Below, in pieces: positions 47,863 to 62,547 of a stretch of 64,000 nucleotides of DNA. Position 1 is the first letter of the stretch, and every line of letters starts with the position of its first letter. Position numbers and translations under genes: made by a program. The stretch is taken from NCBI GenBank assembly GCA_014898425.1, contig RCSZ01000010.1:2108001-2172000 (forward strand), in the 5' to 3' direction. Below the pieces are notes generated by a model. The model was not told the origin of the DNA. It saw nothing but the letters and a program-made list of their open reading frames with translations, and made no database searches. The DNA is from Botryotinia globosa. Taxonomy: Eukaryota > Ascomycota > Leotiomycetes > Helotiales > Sclerotiniaceae.

Positions 47863-50800
47863 GTAGTAGTAGTAGTAGTGTAGTATTATTAACATCCATC
47901 AAGCCAGCTTAAAACCAACCCTGGGGAACCTCTCAAGAAGTATAAAAATGTATTAAGCTATAGATTTATTTAATATTTAGAACATTTATATATTAAAAGA
48001 TTAAAATCTATTTAAATAACTCCTTTTTATTTAATTGAAATAAAATCAATAATATTTTTAAAACTTTAAAAAAAAACCAAAGATATAGTTTTTTAGGAAT
48101 AAACGAATATAAATTATAAAAATATATATTTACAAAATATATAGGTATTGGGTAGTATTTTTATTATATTTTTTAATCGCTATTTAAATTAAATAGAAAA
48201 AAAGCAAATTCCGATTAAAAAAAAAAAAGAGGAAAAGAAAAAAAAGAAAAGATGGTTGAATGCTTTTAACAGAAACAAATATTAATATAAAACCGGATAA
48301 TTCCAAAGAATTCAATTAATATTAATAATTGTAATATTAAAAACAAAAAATAATTAAAACTTTTTATTATCAATAAAAATAAAAATAAAAGTAATTGTTT
48401 AAACTATTTTTCGAATTGAATTAACAATTTTCAGTATAATATTAAATGCTTAGAAATCTTCTAATAATTATAGAAATATTTCAAATTAATATTTTAATAT
48501 TAAAAATTTTTATAGTATTATATAAAATCCCTGTATTCTGTATATATAATTAGAATATAGTGTAATGTTTTTTTTAATAGATTTAATTTTAAAGAAAATT
48601 TAATTATATAAATAAGGTTCTATTTATTATAGATATCTAAAAAAATAAATTGTTGTTTTTTTTATTAGAATTATTTTATTTAATTATAAAGCTTTTTAAT
48701 AATAATCTTTATTCTATTAATAATAAATATTGAAATAGATTTTAAATTTCAAATGGATTTGCAAATTTCAAAATCAATAAACTTATTAATAGCTTTATTC
48801 CTTTCAATATTTATATATTCAAAGGATTAGCAAACCCTAATATCAAAGATTTATATAATATTTTGATAAATATAAAAAGTTTATTAAAAGAAATTAAATA
48901 TATTATTGTATAGATATTAGATTATTGAGATATTATTGATATAGAGTTATAAATATTATTTATTAAATAAAGGGGTTTTTAGAGTATATTTAAAGTTTAT
49001 ATAAATCTTAATTACCTTTGAATCAAAGATATATAAGGTATTGTTGATCAAATTTAAGCTAATAATGATTTGCTTTTTGTTTTGATATATTGTATATTTA
49101 TATCTAATAAGTTTCTCTTTATTAATAATTTATTTAAAACTATTTGAAAAGATTAAAATCTTATTGAAAAGAAAATAAAATTATTACTTTTTAAAGCTAA
49201 TAATTTTTTTTTTTTTTTTTAATATCTTTTATTAAGTTTATTTAATATCTTAAAAAGAAATATAAAGGTTGTAGTATGAAGTATGTAATATTAAAAAGGA
49301 TTATCCCTAAATATTAAATTTTGGTTTTAGGTTTTTATTGTTAATTAATATTTTTGCTTTTAATAATAAATAGAAATGTAATCTAACAAATTATAGAATA
49401 AGAAGTATTTATTAATTAAATATATATAATGAAACAAAACTTAGCTTTGTTTAATATTATATCAACAAATAAAATATTTATATTTCAAAAAAGAATAATT
49501 ATTAGAATAATCTTCTAAATTGGAAGTATATTTCTAAATATTAAAACAAATATTTATTCTAACAAATCGATATATTAATTTATTTAGAAAGAAATGGTAA
49601 GGTTATAGGTAATATATTAAATATAAAATAGTTTTATTTTATTATCAAATTATATTTCGATTTTATATATAAAAAAAGGAACAATATGAATAATAATAGT
49701 TTTATATAAAACTAAAATTAGAAGATTATTAATTATCTTTGTAAGATTATAGATATGATATATTATTATTTAAACTTTAATAATTTTTATAATTATATAT
49801 TTTTTAAAGAAGAATTTTCTATCAAATCAAATTTCGAATTATTTTAAAACAGATTATATTTTATTTTTGGTTGTGATAATCAATATGATAATAAACTTTT
49901 TATTAATAATACAAAAAGAAATATAATCCCTTTTTTTTTTAATAAAATAAATTATTTTGAATTTTTCAAAAATAAAAACAATTTTATTATTATTATTTTA
50001 TTCAAAAATCTTTTTTATATTATTTATTAAAACAAAAATATTGATATCTAGGGATTGAAAGATTTGATATAAACAAAAATTATTAGTATATTCAAAATAT
50101 AATTTTATATTTTGTGATATAAGTTTAATTAGATATAATATATATAATATTAAGAAAAAAGGGAAGTTTTGTAATATCTTATATATAATTTTGTAATTAA
50201 ATATAATCAAATTTTTTAGATAGATTTGAATATATTAATTAATAAAAAAGAAATTAATTAGTTTTAGAAAAACTAAAAACTAGTTTTATTTAATTATTTT
50301 TTCTAATAGTTTTTGTTTTAGAAATATATTAAAAACACTTTGGATATTTATAATAATTATAATAATTTTTAATCTTTAGGAAAAGATAGTTTTTATATTA
50401 TATATAAAATAAACAATTAGATTTATAATAATTCTTTTAAAAAGAATTTCTTTATATTGTAGATTAAGAATATTATTAATTAATATAGTTTATATTAAGT
50501 GGTAGATTATAATTCTTTCTAAATCTTTTAAAATATAAAATATAAATATAATTGGTTATTAGGAGTAGATAAAAGATCTATTCTTTTTATTAATTTTGAG
50601 TAATATAATTATTTCAATAAATTTTCAAATTTGTAGGATAAAATTGAGTATTAAATATCAATTGTAGAGTTTGTATAAAATGTTGTTGATTATTGATTAA
50701 TAGATTTTAAATATTTATATTGTAATATAATTAATGTTTGGAGAGGTGTTAAAAATCCTAATAGTGTTATACTTAATCTTTTTTATTGAAACAAATTGAA

Positions 50801-53800
50801 ATTATTTTAGAGTATTTAATTTGTTTCAATTTTCAAAGGGATTATATTTAAGGTTATTAAAAACATTAAAACAATCGAAGATCTTTTTATATAGAGTTTC
50901 AATCTTTTTTATAGTATTTTTAATAAGATTTTTATTAATAAATAATAGAAATAATTTCAGGTTAAATTTTAATTTGTATTAATTAATAATCTTATAAAGT
51001 TTTTTGTTGTTTTTGATTCTATTTATAATGTTTTTTTAATAATTATATTTTATTTATTAAATTATTTTATAAAAAATTCGAATTATTTGAAGGATATCTT
51101 TATCTAAAATATTGTATTTATAGAAATGATTTTGATATATCTTTTTGTATTTGAAGATTTATTATAATATAGCTTTATTATCTTTTTTATTAGATTTATT
51201 AATTATATAAATAATAATATTTATTATTATTATAAAATCTATTATGTATATTTCGATTACAATTTTATTTATAAAGGAAAAAAAATTAAAAAAATGGGTT
51301 ATATTGATATATATTAGATTAAATAGTTTTTTTAATTTTGTTTTTAAAATCCTATAATAATATTATTTTAATAGAATTGTGCTTTATTTTAAAATAATAA
51401 TAATTTATATTTTATAATTCAAATTATTATATATATCTTTTTTAATAATAATCTTGATAAAAAGAATATTTAAAAAAATAAAATTAATAATATAATTGAT
51501 TTTATATATAGATTTACTAGGGATATTAATAAAATCTATATTATTATTATTAAACTAGTGTATTAAATTTAAATCTTTATATTTGAATTGTATTTTTAAT
51601 TCGAATATATAATATTAAGTGTTGAAATCATTTTTTATTAAGTATTGAGATGATAGAATTAGATATAATATATAATCAATTACCTTATTATTATTCAATT
51701 AATAATATAAATTGAGTATAATGTTTTTATTCATATCAATTCAAAAAAAATCCTTATTATATATAAAACAATATTGTTATATATATAGATTAATATCTTT
51801 ATATATATATATTATAATTTAAAAATGATTTGGTTTTTTAGAGTTTTCAAAATCCTAGGAGTTTATTAAAATGTAATAATTATAATTCAAATAATTTTGA
51901 ATTTTTATATTAATAATTATTTAAAGTTTTTAAATATATATAATATTGATTTATTAAGTATCAAAGATTATAAGAATTATTATATATATAGAAATATTTT
52001 TGTTAATATTAATTCAATAGATTTATAAATTATATTATCAAATTTATTAATTACAAATTTTATTGCAAAGCTTATTGTATTATATTGATATTAATAAAAT
52101 GTTTTTTCGAAATTGAATATATTAAGTTTATTAGAGTTTTATATATAACAAAAGATATCCTTGTTTTTTTTTTTTTTTTTTTTCAAATATAATTTAGGGA
52201 TTCTTATTTAAAAGAAAATAGATATTTGAATTATAATTATAAAAGTTTATATTTAAATTATAATTGTAAAAGCTTGTATTTAATCCTAGATTAGAATTTG
52301 ATTAACAATAAAGATAGATTTAGTTTATTTATATTAAATAATAATAATATTGTATTTATATTTATTAATAGATTTTATAACTATAATTACAGAAATATTA
52401 GGCATTTTTATTTTGAGAATTTTAATAAATATATTAATTATTTTGTATTAAACCTTCTTTATTTTCTAAATAACTTTGAATTCATTTTTAATAAAAAATA
52501 TTATAATATTGTTTTTATATTAAAAGATAACAAAGTATTTATTATATTTAATTTCAAATAAATTATAGCAATTGATATATTTAAATAGCATTGTATAATT
52601 AATATCTACTGATTTCTTATATATATTTATTTAATAATTATAATAGATATAAAAAGAAAATTGATTATATTTAAAAGGGAAATAGTATTTTTAATAATTT
52701 AGATTATATCAAACTATAATATGTTTTTTTTCAATTAATCTGGAAGGATTATTAATATTGAAGAAAGTGAAAAAACAGATTATTTTAATAAATAAAATAA
52801 TTTAGGTGATTTTGTTGAAATATTTATTAATTTTATAATTGAAGGATTTGATAATAATTGAATACTTTTTTATTTATACAAAAGTTTTGTTGAAAATGAA
52901 AATCTTATCTATTATAATTACCCTATTGTTCAGATTTATAAAAGAAATAGGGACTTTTGTGATTATATAATTATACTAAATTTCTAAAATAATTAAAGAT
53001 ATAGTATCTAGCATTTGTAATATTTTTTGTTGATTATATTTATTATAAAACAAATTGTGAATATTATTAATTGTAAAAATAATAGTTTAATTTATAATTA
53101 TAAATAAAATTGTTAAAATATTAATTAAAAAAAGATTTTCAATAATTTTTGTAAATTGTTATTGGAAAATAAAAATAAAAAATCAATTGAATAAAACTGA
53201 AGATTTATATTTAGTAAATAATCTCTAATTCTAATATTAGATATAATTTAAAATGGAATTTTTTCCTAATATAGAATTATAAAAGGTTTTCTTGGATTAT
53301 ATATTTTTAGATTTAAAAAACATATTATTTCTAATACTATTTGTACTACCGGATTTAATCGTTTTTATAAAAATCTTAAAACTGATAATAGATATAATAT
53401 AAATAGAGAATTGAATATAGATATTGAGAAATACAAAGAAAACAATAATATTAATAAAAATAATAATAGTTATAAAATTAATTATAAAATTGATAAGTTT
53501 TTTTGCAAAAGTTATATTAAATATATTTATATAGAATGTTATAAAGATATTAAATAATATTATAAGGTTTGTAATAATTGTGTGTTTGTTTTTTGTATTA
53601 TATTCGAAAATATCAAATTGCTTTTTGATAATATCTAATACATTTAAAATAATATTTTAATTGTAATAATTAGTTTTGAGAAGAAGAAATATTTGAATAT
53701 TTATTTTGCTTCTTTTTCTTTTAATTATATAAAATTGATTGAAATTGAATAGAGATTGTGAATCTGATAAATATATAAATCTAAAATTTAATGATTGTAA

Positions 53801-53959
53801 AAAGCGATTTGATATTATAAACCCATTATTTAATAATATTATTATAAAAACAATTGTTGAATTAAATAAAAGGGTTTATAAAGAATATAGAAAGTTAATT
53901 TTATATAATAAAATCGAAAATACAAAGATACCTTGATTTTGGAATGTTGTGTCGATCTG
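47863..53959 (-). mobile_element. Near-full-length Tad-like LINE, left copy (6097 bases)
   Basis: Minus-strand non-LTR retrotransposon. Its 5' end is at 53959 (CAGATCGACACAACATTCC), and its 3' end has a (CTA)n tail at about 47863-47880 after TTGATGGATGTTAATAATAC. It is bounded by a 15-base target duplication. It aligns along its whole length, in inverse, with the right copy at 54361-60318. No intact frame survives. A GC-richer patch near 47890-47935 marks the 3' untranslated end, and a conserved AGAGGTTCC lies there in both copies. The length suits a complete two-ORF LINE. Confidence 0.88.
50200..51700 (-). pseudogene. LINE ORF2 relic (endonuclease end and RT), left copy
   Basis: Mirror counterpart of 56620-58000 in the right copy. 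Segments around 51180-51240 (matching 56930-57000) and 50230-50480 (matching 57700-57900) align over long stretches. It is more decayed than the right copy. Confidence 0.65.
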
Positions 53960-54360
53960 CTTCTAGCTTGCATAAAGGCGCTGAAGACGCCTTTAAGCCT
54001 CAATCTAATAAATCTAATCCTCTCTAATAAATCTAATCCCCTCTTATAAATCTAATCCTCTTTAATAAATCTGATAAATTTAATCCCCTCTAATAAACCT
54101 AATAAACCTAATAAATCTAATGAATCTAATAAATCTAATAAATCTAATAAACCTAATAAATCTATTAAATCTAATAAATCTATTAAATCTATTAAATCTA
54201 TTAAATCTATTAAATCTATTAAATCTATTAAATCTATTAAATCTATTAAATCTATTAAATCTATTAAATCTATTAAATCTATTAAATCTATTAAATCTAT
54301 TAAATCTATTAAATCTATTAAATCTAATCTTTCTCCCCTTCCCCCTTCTCTTTCTAATTC
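53960..54360. repeat. Spacer between the LINE 5' ends: 9-base minisatellite and both target duplications
   Basis: Contains the 5'-side duplication of the left LINE (53960-53974), a GC-richer hairpin GGCGctgaagaCGCC (about 53978-53992), then degenerate CTAATAAAT units that become about 17 near-perfect AATCTATTA units (about 54170-54325). A C/T tract follows, with the duplication of the right LINE (54345-54360). The 9-base unit recurs in inverse at 62926-63121. Long open frames here are repeat artefacts. Confidence 0.9.
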
Positions 54361-54828
54361 GCTCATCAGATCGACACAACATCCCAAAATCGAGGTATCT
54401 TTGTATTTTCGATTTTATTATATAGAATTAACTCTCTACATTCTCTATAAACTCTTTTATTTAATTCAACAATTATTTTTATAATAATATTATTAAATAA
54501 TAGATTTATAATATTAAATTGTTTTTTATAATTATTAAATTCTAAATTTATATATTTATTAAATCTATAATCTTTATTCAATTTTAATTAATTTTATATA
54601 ATTAAAAAAAAAGGAGAATAAATATTCAAATATTTCCTTTTCTTGAAATCGATTGCTATAATCAAAATATTATTTCGAGTATATCAAATATTATCAAAAA
54701 ATAGTTTGATATTTTTGAATATAATACAAAAAGTAAATATATAATTATTATAGATTTTATAATATTATTTGATATTTTTGTAATATTTTACATAAATATA
54801 TTTAATATAATTTTTAAAAAGGAAATTA

Positions 54829-54944
54829 TTAATTTTATAATTAATTTTATAATTAATTTTATAATTAATTTTATAATTAATTTTATAATTAATTTTATAA
54901 TTAATTTTATAATTAATTTTATAATTAATTTTATAATTAATTTT
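54829..54944 (+). repeat. 12-base minisatellite TTTTATAATTAA in the right LINE
   Basis: About nine identical units, some 470 bases from the LINE 5' end. The equivalent place in the left copy (about 53467-53497) has only two, so the unit expanded in this copy after insertion. Confidence 0.88.
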
Positions 54945-56619
54945 ATTTTTATTAATATTATTACTTTTTTTATATTTTTTAATATCTATATCTAATTTTT
55001 TATTTATATTGTATTTATTATTAACTTTAAGATTTTTATAAAAACAATCGAATCTAATAATACAAATAGTATTAGAAATAATATACTTTTTAAATTTAGA
55101 AATATATAATTCAAGAAAATCTTTTATAATTTTATATCAAAAAAAGTTTTATTTTAAATTATATTTAATATTAGAATTAGAGATTATTTATTAAATATAA
55201 ATCCTCAATTTTATTTAATTAATTTTCTATTTTTATTCTTCAATAATATTTTATAAAAATTATTAAAAATCTTTTTTTATTAATATTCTAATAATCTTAT
55301 TTATAATTATAAACTAAATTATTATTCTTATAATTAATAATATTTATAATTTACTTTATAATAAATATAATTAATAAAAGATATTATAAATATTAAATAT
55401 TATATTCTTAATTATTTTAGAGATTTAATATAATTATATAATTATAGAAATCCCTATTTTCTTTATAAATCTAAATAATAAAGTAATTATAATAAATAAA
55501 ATCCTTATTTTTAGCAAAATCTTTATATAAATAAAAAAGTATTTAATTATTATTAAATCCTTTAATTATAAAATTAATAAATACTTTGATAAAATTATTT
55601 GATTTATTTTATTTATTGAAATAATTTTTTTTATATTTTTTTTTAATATTAATAGCTTTTCTAGATTAATTGAAAAGAAATATATTATAATCCAATATAA
55701 TTCAGACTATTAAGAATTTTTTTTTTTAAATATAATCAACTTCCTTTTTATATTTATTATAATTATTGAATAAATATATATAAAGAATTAGTAGGTATTA
55801 ATTATATAATATTATTCAAATATTTTAATTTTTATAATTTATTTGAGATTGGATATAATAAATATTTTATTATTCTTTAATAAAAAAATAATATTATAAT
55901 ATTTCTTATTAAAAATAAGTTTAAAGTTATTTGAAAGATGGGGGAAATTTAATATAAAATAATTAATATATTTATTAAAGTTTTTGAAGCAAAAATATCT
56001 AATATTTCTATAGCTATAATTACAAAATCTATTAACAAATGTAAGTATAATATTATTATTATTTAATATAAATAAATTGAATTTATTTTCATTATTAGTT
56101 AAATTCTAATTTGGGATTAAATATAAGTTTTTATGATTGTAATCTAGATATCTATTTTCTTTTAAATAAAGGTTTTTAGATTATATTCAAAAACAAATAA
56201 AGAAAAGGATAAGATTGGTTTTCATTATATATAAAGCTTTGATAAGTTTAATATATTTAATTTTAAAAATATATTTTATTAATATTAGTATAGTATAATA
56301 AGTTTTGTAATAGAATTTGTAATGAATAAATCTAATAATATAATTTTTAGATTTATTAAATTAATATTAGCAAAAGTATTTTTATATATATAATAATTCT
56401 TATAATCTTCAATATTTAATAAATCAATATTATTTATATTTAGAAACTTTAAACAATTATTAATATATAAATACAAAACTATTTGAATTATAATTATTAT
56501 ATTCCAATAGATTTCTAAGATTTTGAAAATCCTAAAAAATCAGATCGTTTTTAAATTATAATATATATATATAAAAACATTAGTTTATATATATAATAAT
56601 ATTATTTTATATATAATGA

Positions 56620-58000
56620 AAACCTTTTCTAAATTGATATAAATAGGAATACTATATTTAATTTATATTATTAATTAGATAATAATAAAGTAATTGATTA
56701 TATATTCTATTTAATTTTATTATTTTAATATTTAGTAGAAAGTGATTTTAATATTTAGTATTATATATTCAAATTAGAAATGTAATTCAAATATAAAGAC
56801 TTAAATCTAATATATTGATTTAGTAATAATAGTATAAACTTTATTAATATTCTTAATAAATCTATATATAAGATTAACTATATTATTAACCTTATTTTTT
56901 CAAATATTCCCTTTATTAAAATTATTATTAGAAAAGATATATATAATAGATTTTATAATAATAATAAATATTATTATTTATATAATTAATAAATCTAATA
57001 ATAAAAATAATAAAACTATATTATAATAAATCCTCAAATATAAGAAGATATATTGGAATTATTTTTATAGATATAATATCTTAGATAAAAATATTGTCTA
57101 AATAATTCGAATTTTTTATAAAATAATTTGATAAATAAAATATAATTATTAAAAAAAGATTATAAATAAAATTAAAGATAATGAAGAGTTTTATAAAGTT
57201 ATTAATTGATATAAACTAAAATCTAATCTAAAATCACTTTTATTATATATTAATGAAAATTTTATTGAAAATATTATAAAAAAGACTAAGGCTTTATATA
57301 AAAAGATTCTTGATTATTTTAATATCTTTAATAATTTTGAATATAATTCTTTTGAAAATTAGAATAAATTGAATATTTTAGAATAATCCTAATTTATTTC
57401 AATAAAAAAGATTGAATATAATATTATTAAAACCTCTAATATCTTATTAGATATTAATTATATTATAATATAAATATTCAAAATCTATTAACTAACAATC
57501 AATAATATTTTATATAAATTTTACAATTAATATTTAATATTTAATTTTATTCTATAAATCTAAAAACTTATTAAAATAATTATATTATTTAAAATTAATA
57601 AAAAGAATAAATCCTTTATTCATTTTTGATAACTAATTACATTCATTTCCTATATCTCAAAAGATTTGAAAAGAATTATAATCTATTATTTGATATAGAT
57701 TACATTAATTAATAATATTCTCAATCTATAATATAAAAAAATCCTTTTTAAAAAAACTATTATAGATTTAATTATCTACTTTATATATAATATAAAAACA
57801 ATTTTTTCTAAGAATTGGAAATTATTATAATCATTATAAATATTTAAAATATTTTTGATATATTTCTAAAACAAAAACTATTAGAAAGAATAATTAGAAA
57901 AAACTAATTCTTAATTCTTTTGAAATTAATCAATTCTTTTCTTATTAATTAATATATTTAAATCTATTTAAAAAATTCAATTATATTTAATTACAAAGTT
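56620..58000 (+). pseudogene. LINE ORF2 relic (APE-type endonuclease C-terminus and reverse transcriptase), right copy
   Basis: The endonuclease end reads NSINFINILNKSIYKINYII then NLIFSNIPF (57 kb side, about 56810-56950), matching the family block that ends DLTFSN before the SDH motif. The RT N-terminus follows (about 57190-57680): PLLYINENFIEN-like, KTKALYKKILDYFN, NNFEYNSFEN, then NIIKTSNIL and LYKFYN. Stops are RIP-type. The catalytic FADD/YADD box is too decayed for me to place. Family placement as Tad/I-like is by block order. Confidence 0.7.
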
Positions 58001-60334
58001 ATATATAGAATATTATAGAACTTCCCTTTTTCCTTAATTTTATATATATTATATTTAATTGAATTTATATTTCAAAATATAAAATTATACTTTGAATATA
58101 TTAATAATCTTTGTTTATATTGAATTTTTTAATCTCTAAACTTCAATATTCTTATTCTAATAAATAATATAAAAAAAATTCTTAAATAGAATAATAATAA
58201 TAAGATTATTTTTGTTTTTAAAAAACTCGAAATGATTTATTTTATTAAAAAAAAAGAGGATTATATTCCTTTTTATATTATTAATAAAAAGCTTATTATT
58301 ATATTAATTATTATAATCGAAAATAAAATATAATCTGCTCTAAAATAATTCGAAATCTAATTCAATAGGAATTTTTTTTTAAAAGATATATTATTATAAA
58401 GATTATTAAAACTTAAATAATAATATATTATATTTATAATTTTATAAAAACAATCGATAATTCTTTAATTTCAATTTTATATAAAACTATTATTATCTAC
58501 ATTATCCCTTTTTTTATATATAAAATTGAAATATAATCCAATAATAAAATAAAACCATCTTATATTTAATATATTATCTATAATTTTATCATTTTCTTCT
58601 AAATAAATTAATATATTGATTTATTAAAATAAATATTTGTTTTAATATTTAGAAATATATTTCTAATTTGAAAGATTATTTTGATAATTGCTTTTTTTTT
58701 AAAATACAAATATTCTATTTATTAATATAATATTAAACGAAATTAAGTTTTCTTTTATTATATATATTCAATTAATAAATATCTTTAATTTTATAATCTA
58801 TAAGATTATATTTTTATTTATTATTAAAAATAGAAATACTAATTAATAATAAAAATCTAAAACCAAAATTTAATATTTAAAAATAATTCTTTTTAATATT
58901 ATATATTTTATATTATAATTTTTTTATTTCTTTTTAAAATATTAAATAGATTCAATAGAAAATATTAATAAGGAAATAATAGTTATTAATTTTAAGAAAT
59001 AATAATCTCATTTTCTTTTTAATAAGATCTCAATCTTTTCAAATAGTTCTAAATAAATTATTAATAGAAAAAAACTTATTGAATATAAATATATAATATA
59101 TTAAAATAAAAAGTAAATTGTTATTGATTTGAATTTAATTAATAATATTTTGTATATTTTCAATTTAAAAGTAATTAGAATTTATATAGATTTCAAATAT
59201 ATTTTAAGGATTTTTTTATTTAATAAATAATATTTATAACTCTATATCAATAATATTTTAGTAATTTGATATTTATATAATAATATATTTGATTTTTTTC
59301 AATAAATCTTTTATACTTATTAAAATATTATATAAATCTTTGATATTAGAATTTATTAATTCTTTGAATATATAAATATTAAAAAAAACAAGATTATTAA
59401 TAAATTTATTAACTTTAAAACTTACAAATCTATTTGAAATCTAGAATTCATTTCAATATTTATTATTAATAGAATAAAGATTATTATTAAAAAGCTTTAT
59501 AATTAAATAAAGTAATTCTAATAAAAAAATAATAATCTATTTTTTCAAATATTTATAATAAATAGAATCTTATTTTTATAATTAAACTTTTTTTAAAATT
59601 AAATTTATTAAAAAAAATATAATATTATATTCTAACTATATATATAGAATATAGGGATTGTATATAATATTATAAAAAGTTTTAATATTAAGATATTAAT
59701 TTAAAATACTTTTATAATTTCAAAAGATTCCTGAGTATTTAATACTATATTATAAATTATTAATTTAATTTAGGAAATAGTTTAAACAATCACTTTTACT
59801 TTTATTTTTATTAATAATAAAAAACTTTAATTATCTTTTATTTCTAATATTATAATTATTAATATTAATTGAATTCTTTGGAATCACTCGATTTTATACT
59901 AATATCTGTTTTTACTAAGGATATTCGATTATCTCTTTTTCTCTTTTTCTTTTTCTTTTTCTTTCTTTTTAATCAAACCCTATTCTTTCTTTATATAATT
60001 TAAATAATAATTAAAAGATATAATAGGAATTCCTTTTGATATTAATATATTTTGTAAATATATATTCTTATAATCTATATTTGTTTATTTCTAAAGAATT
60101 ACATTTAGCTTTTTAGAATTCTAAAAATACTACTAATCCTATTTCAATTAATAAAAAATGAGTTATTCAAATAAACTCTAACTTTTATATATATATATAA
60201 ATTGCTTTCTAAAGTATTAAATAAATTTATAGTTTAGTATATCCCTATATCTCTCGAGAGGTTCCTAGGGCTAGCCTTAAGCCAGCTCGATGGACGTTAA
60301 TAAATACTATTACTACTACTTCTCTTTCTAATTC

Positions 60335-61760
60335 CTTATTTCTCTTATTACAAATCCCAAATCTTCAAATTGATCAAAAATGTTTATTCAATTCTTCAAA
60401 ATCTTTAAATCTTTAATCTCTTCAATTTATTTTTCAATCAACTATTATTTTTTCGATCAATTCTTTTAATCAATTACAACTTATTAATACAAAATTATAT
60501 TTCTAAAAAAGTTTCAATTTATAAAATTCTAAAATCCTTTTCAATCTCATTTTATAAATTCTTTATTTTTGATTTATTAATTCTTAAATTCAAATATTTC
60601 AATATCTATATATAAAATATCCATACCTTTTTTTATATAATCAACTTTCAATTATGAACCATATTTAAATTCTATATATTAACAATTATAATTTTTAAAA
60701 AGAAATAAAATAATCAGAATATAAATTCTCATATCAAACAATTGAGGAATGAATTTATGAAAAATATTGGAAATTAGAAAGTATCCCGTCAATCCATATA
60801 TTCAATAGTATATCTAAAACTAACACTTTGATAATACTAGTACTAATAAAATAATACTTCTACAATTCTTGTATTTCTGGATAGTACCAATACCTATATT
60901 ATAATATTAATACTCTTCCTAATTAAAAATCCAAAAAAAAAGCTTTTAATAAACGTATATTGAACTTGTTATTTAAATAATAAGATATCCAAAATAATAA
61001 TACAACTATATAATTAATACGAATACAAAAAGTAAGGAATCTATATAATTTTCTTATTAGTTTGAAAAACAATATTTAATATCCCGATAACTAGTACAAA
61101 CAAAATAACTAAATGAATTAAAAAAATAGAAGTGCTTAATATTTGAATATCAAAGTATTATAACAATTAAGCTAAGATCAATAAATAAATTATAAAATGA
61201 AGTTAAAAAACATTCTGTACCTTATAGATAGAGAGTGATTCAATAATACAATGTGAATTAAGATAAGGTGTAATATATTAGAAATACAACCAATTAAAAA
61301 AATAATGCTATATTTTCTTGATTCTAAAATATGCCCATATCCAATAAAAGTTTCTTATTAATTGAAACGATGAAAAGAAATATAATCAAATAAATAAAAA
61401 ATCTTGATCTCAGAAGTTTATATGTTCAATCAAAATCAAAACAATTGTAGGACTACTTAAAACATTTCTTTAAGATTTGAAAAGCGAATAAACTCATTAT
61501 AATTTAGATTTATTAGATGTGATAGACTCACTAACTCTATTAAATTGGATTTCTTGAATTTTTGAGATTTATAAAATCTTTTAAAATTCTTAATTTTTTT
61601 AGATCTCTTAGAATAGTTTAGTTAATTATCTTTATTTAGATTTTTAAGTTTAATAAAATCTTTAGCTTTTTTATATATAATCAAAGCTATTTACTAATAA
61701 GTAAAGTTCATTTTTATTTTCTGAAAATTTGTTTTGAAAAAAAAATTAATTCTATAATTT
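60335..61760. other. AT-rich DNA without recognisable genes
   Basis: Moderately decayed sequence. Phrases near 60830-60960 (ATAATACTAGTACTAATAAA, CTACAATTCTTGTATTTC) resemble 30830-30960, hinting at a shared unidentified element. Confidence 0.4.
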
Positions 61761-61764
61761 TAAA

Positions 61765-62460
61765 GCTAGTTTAAATATACAAATCCTCGCTGAATCCATT
61801 AAATATTCTATACTTTTCGAAAATAGATTTTGTATTCATAATTGAATATCAAAATACAAATTCTATTAAATAATTTACATTTCAAGAAATTGGATATATT
61901 TTGAAAAAAATTGGATTATTAGAAAATAATATTAAATAATCGATATCTTCCAATAAATTTATATAAGAAAATAAAAAGATAAATCAAAAATGAAAATTAA
62001 GAAAAACTTTATTAAATTTATTAAAAAAATTTAATCTTTTTATAAATTTTAATAAACTTTAAAAGTTAAAGCTTTAATATATTAAATGTAAAATAAAAAT
62101 AAATAAAATCTAAAGATTATAAATTTATTTGAAATTAAAGTTTCTAAATATAAATAAATTCGAATAAAACTATTCCTATATCTATCTATTGAATTATTCG
62201 AATGATAATAATATATTGAAAATTTGAATCATTTCATTCAATTTATATATATATTAAATATATTTATTATTCCCTTTTGTTCTAATAAATTTAATAACAA
62301 ATTCAATATATGATTTATAAAATGATAAATCATTACTTCCCTTTTTTTAAAAATAAAAGTATTATTATTTTGAAATCTATAATAATATAAAAAATGAATT
62401 ATTTTGATGAATTTAGTATGGATTTTGTAATCAAATAAGCCCTTAATTTCATTGTTATAG
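61765..62460. repeat. Direct repeat, copy 1 (partner 62548-63225)
   Basis: Begins CTAGTTTAAATATACAAATC and ends near GATTTTGTAATCAAATAAGC. It is colinear with the second copy (TTAGTTTGAATATACAAATC...GATTTTGTAATCAAACGAGC) about 780 bases further on. The first copy lacks the 9-base minisatellite and has unrelated AT-rich sequence there. Confidence 0.75.
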
Positions 62461-62547
62461 GTTTTATATTATAATTATACTTTTCTGATTTTATTTCTTA
62501 GACAATTGAATTACATCTGTGTGAAATGCGTTAATATATAAAATAGG

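Larger units (their letters stand above)
54361..60318 (+). mobile_element. Near-full-length Tad-like LINE, right copy (about 5960 bases)
   Basis: Plus-strand non-LTR retrotransposon. The 5' end is GCTCATCAGATCGACACAAC and the 3' end GATGGACGTTAATAAATACT then (ACT)n. A perfect 16-base target duplication CTTCTCTTTCTAATTC lies at 54345-54360 and 60319-60334. It is different from that of the left copy, so the two insertions were independent. It encodes decayed endonuclease and RT in plus orientation (see 56620-58000). RIP decay is throughout, but the last 100 bases (60240-60310) remain GC-richer. Confidence 0.9.

Noticed and set aside
54052..54425. Overlapping 100-111 residue frames of LIDLIDLID / NRFNRFNRF / NLLNLLNLL in three frames
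   Set aside because: A 9-base repeat without stops opens several frames on both strands; the composition is entirely repeat-derived.
53739..54581. Two similar proteins on opposite strands (53739-53936 plus, 54366-54581 minus)
   Set aside because: They are antisense frames at the same place in the two inverted LINE copies; coding there runs the other way.
47863..60318. Segmental inverted duplication of one LINE
   Set aside because: The two copies have different target duplications and tails, which supports separate insertions.
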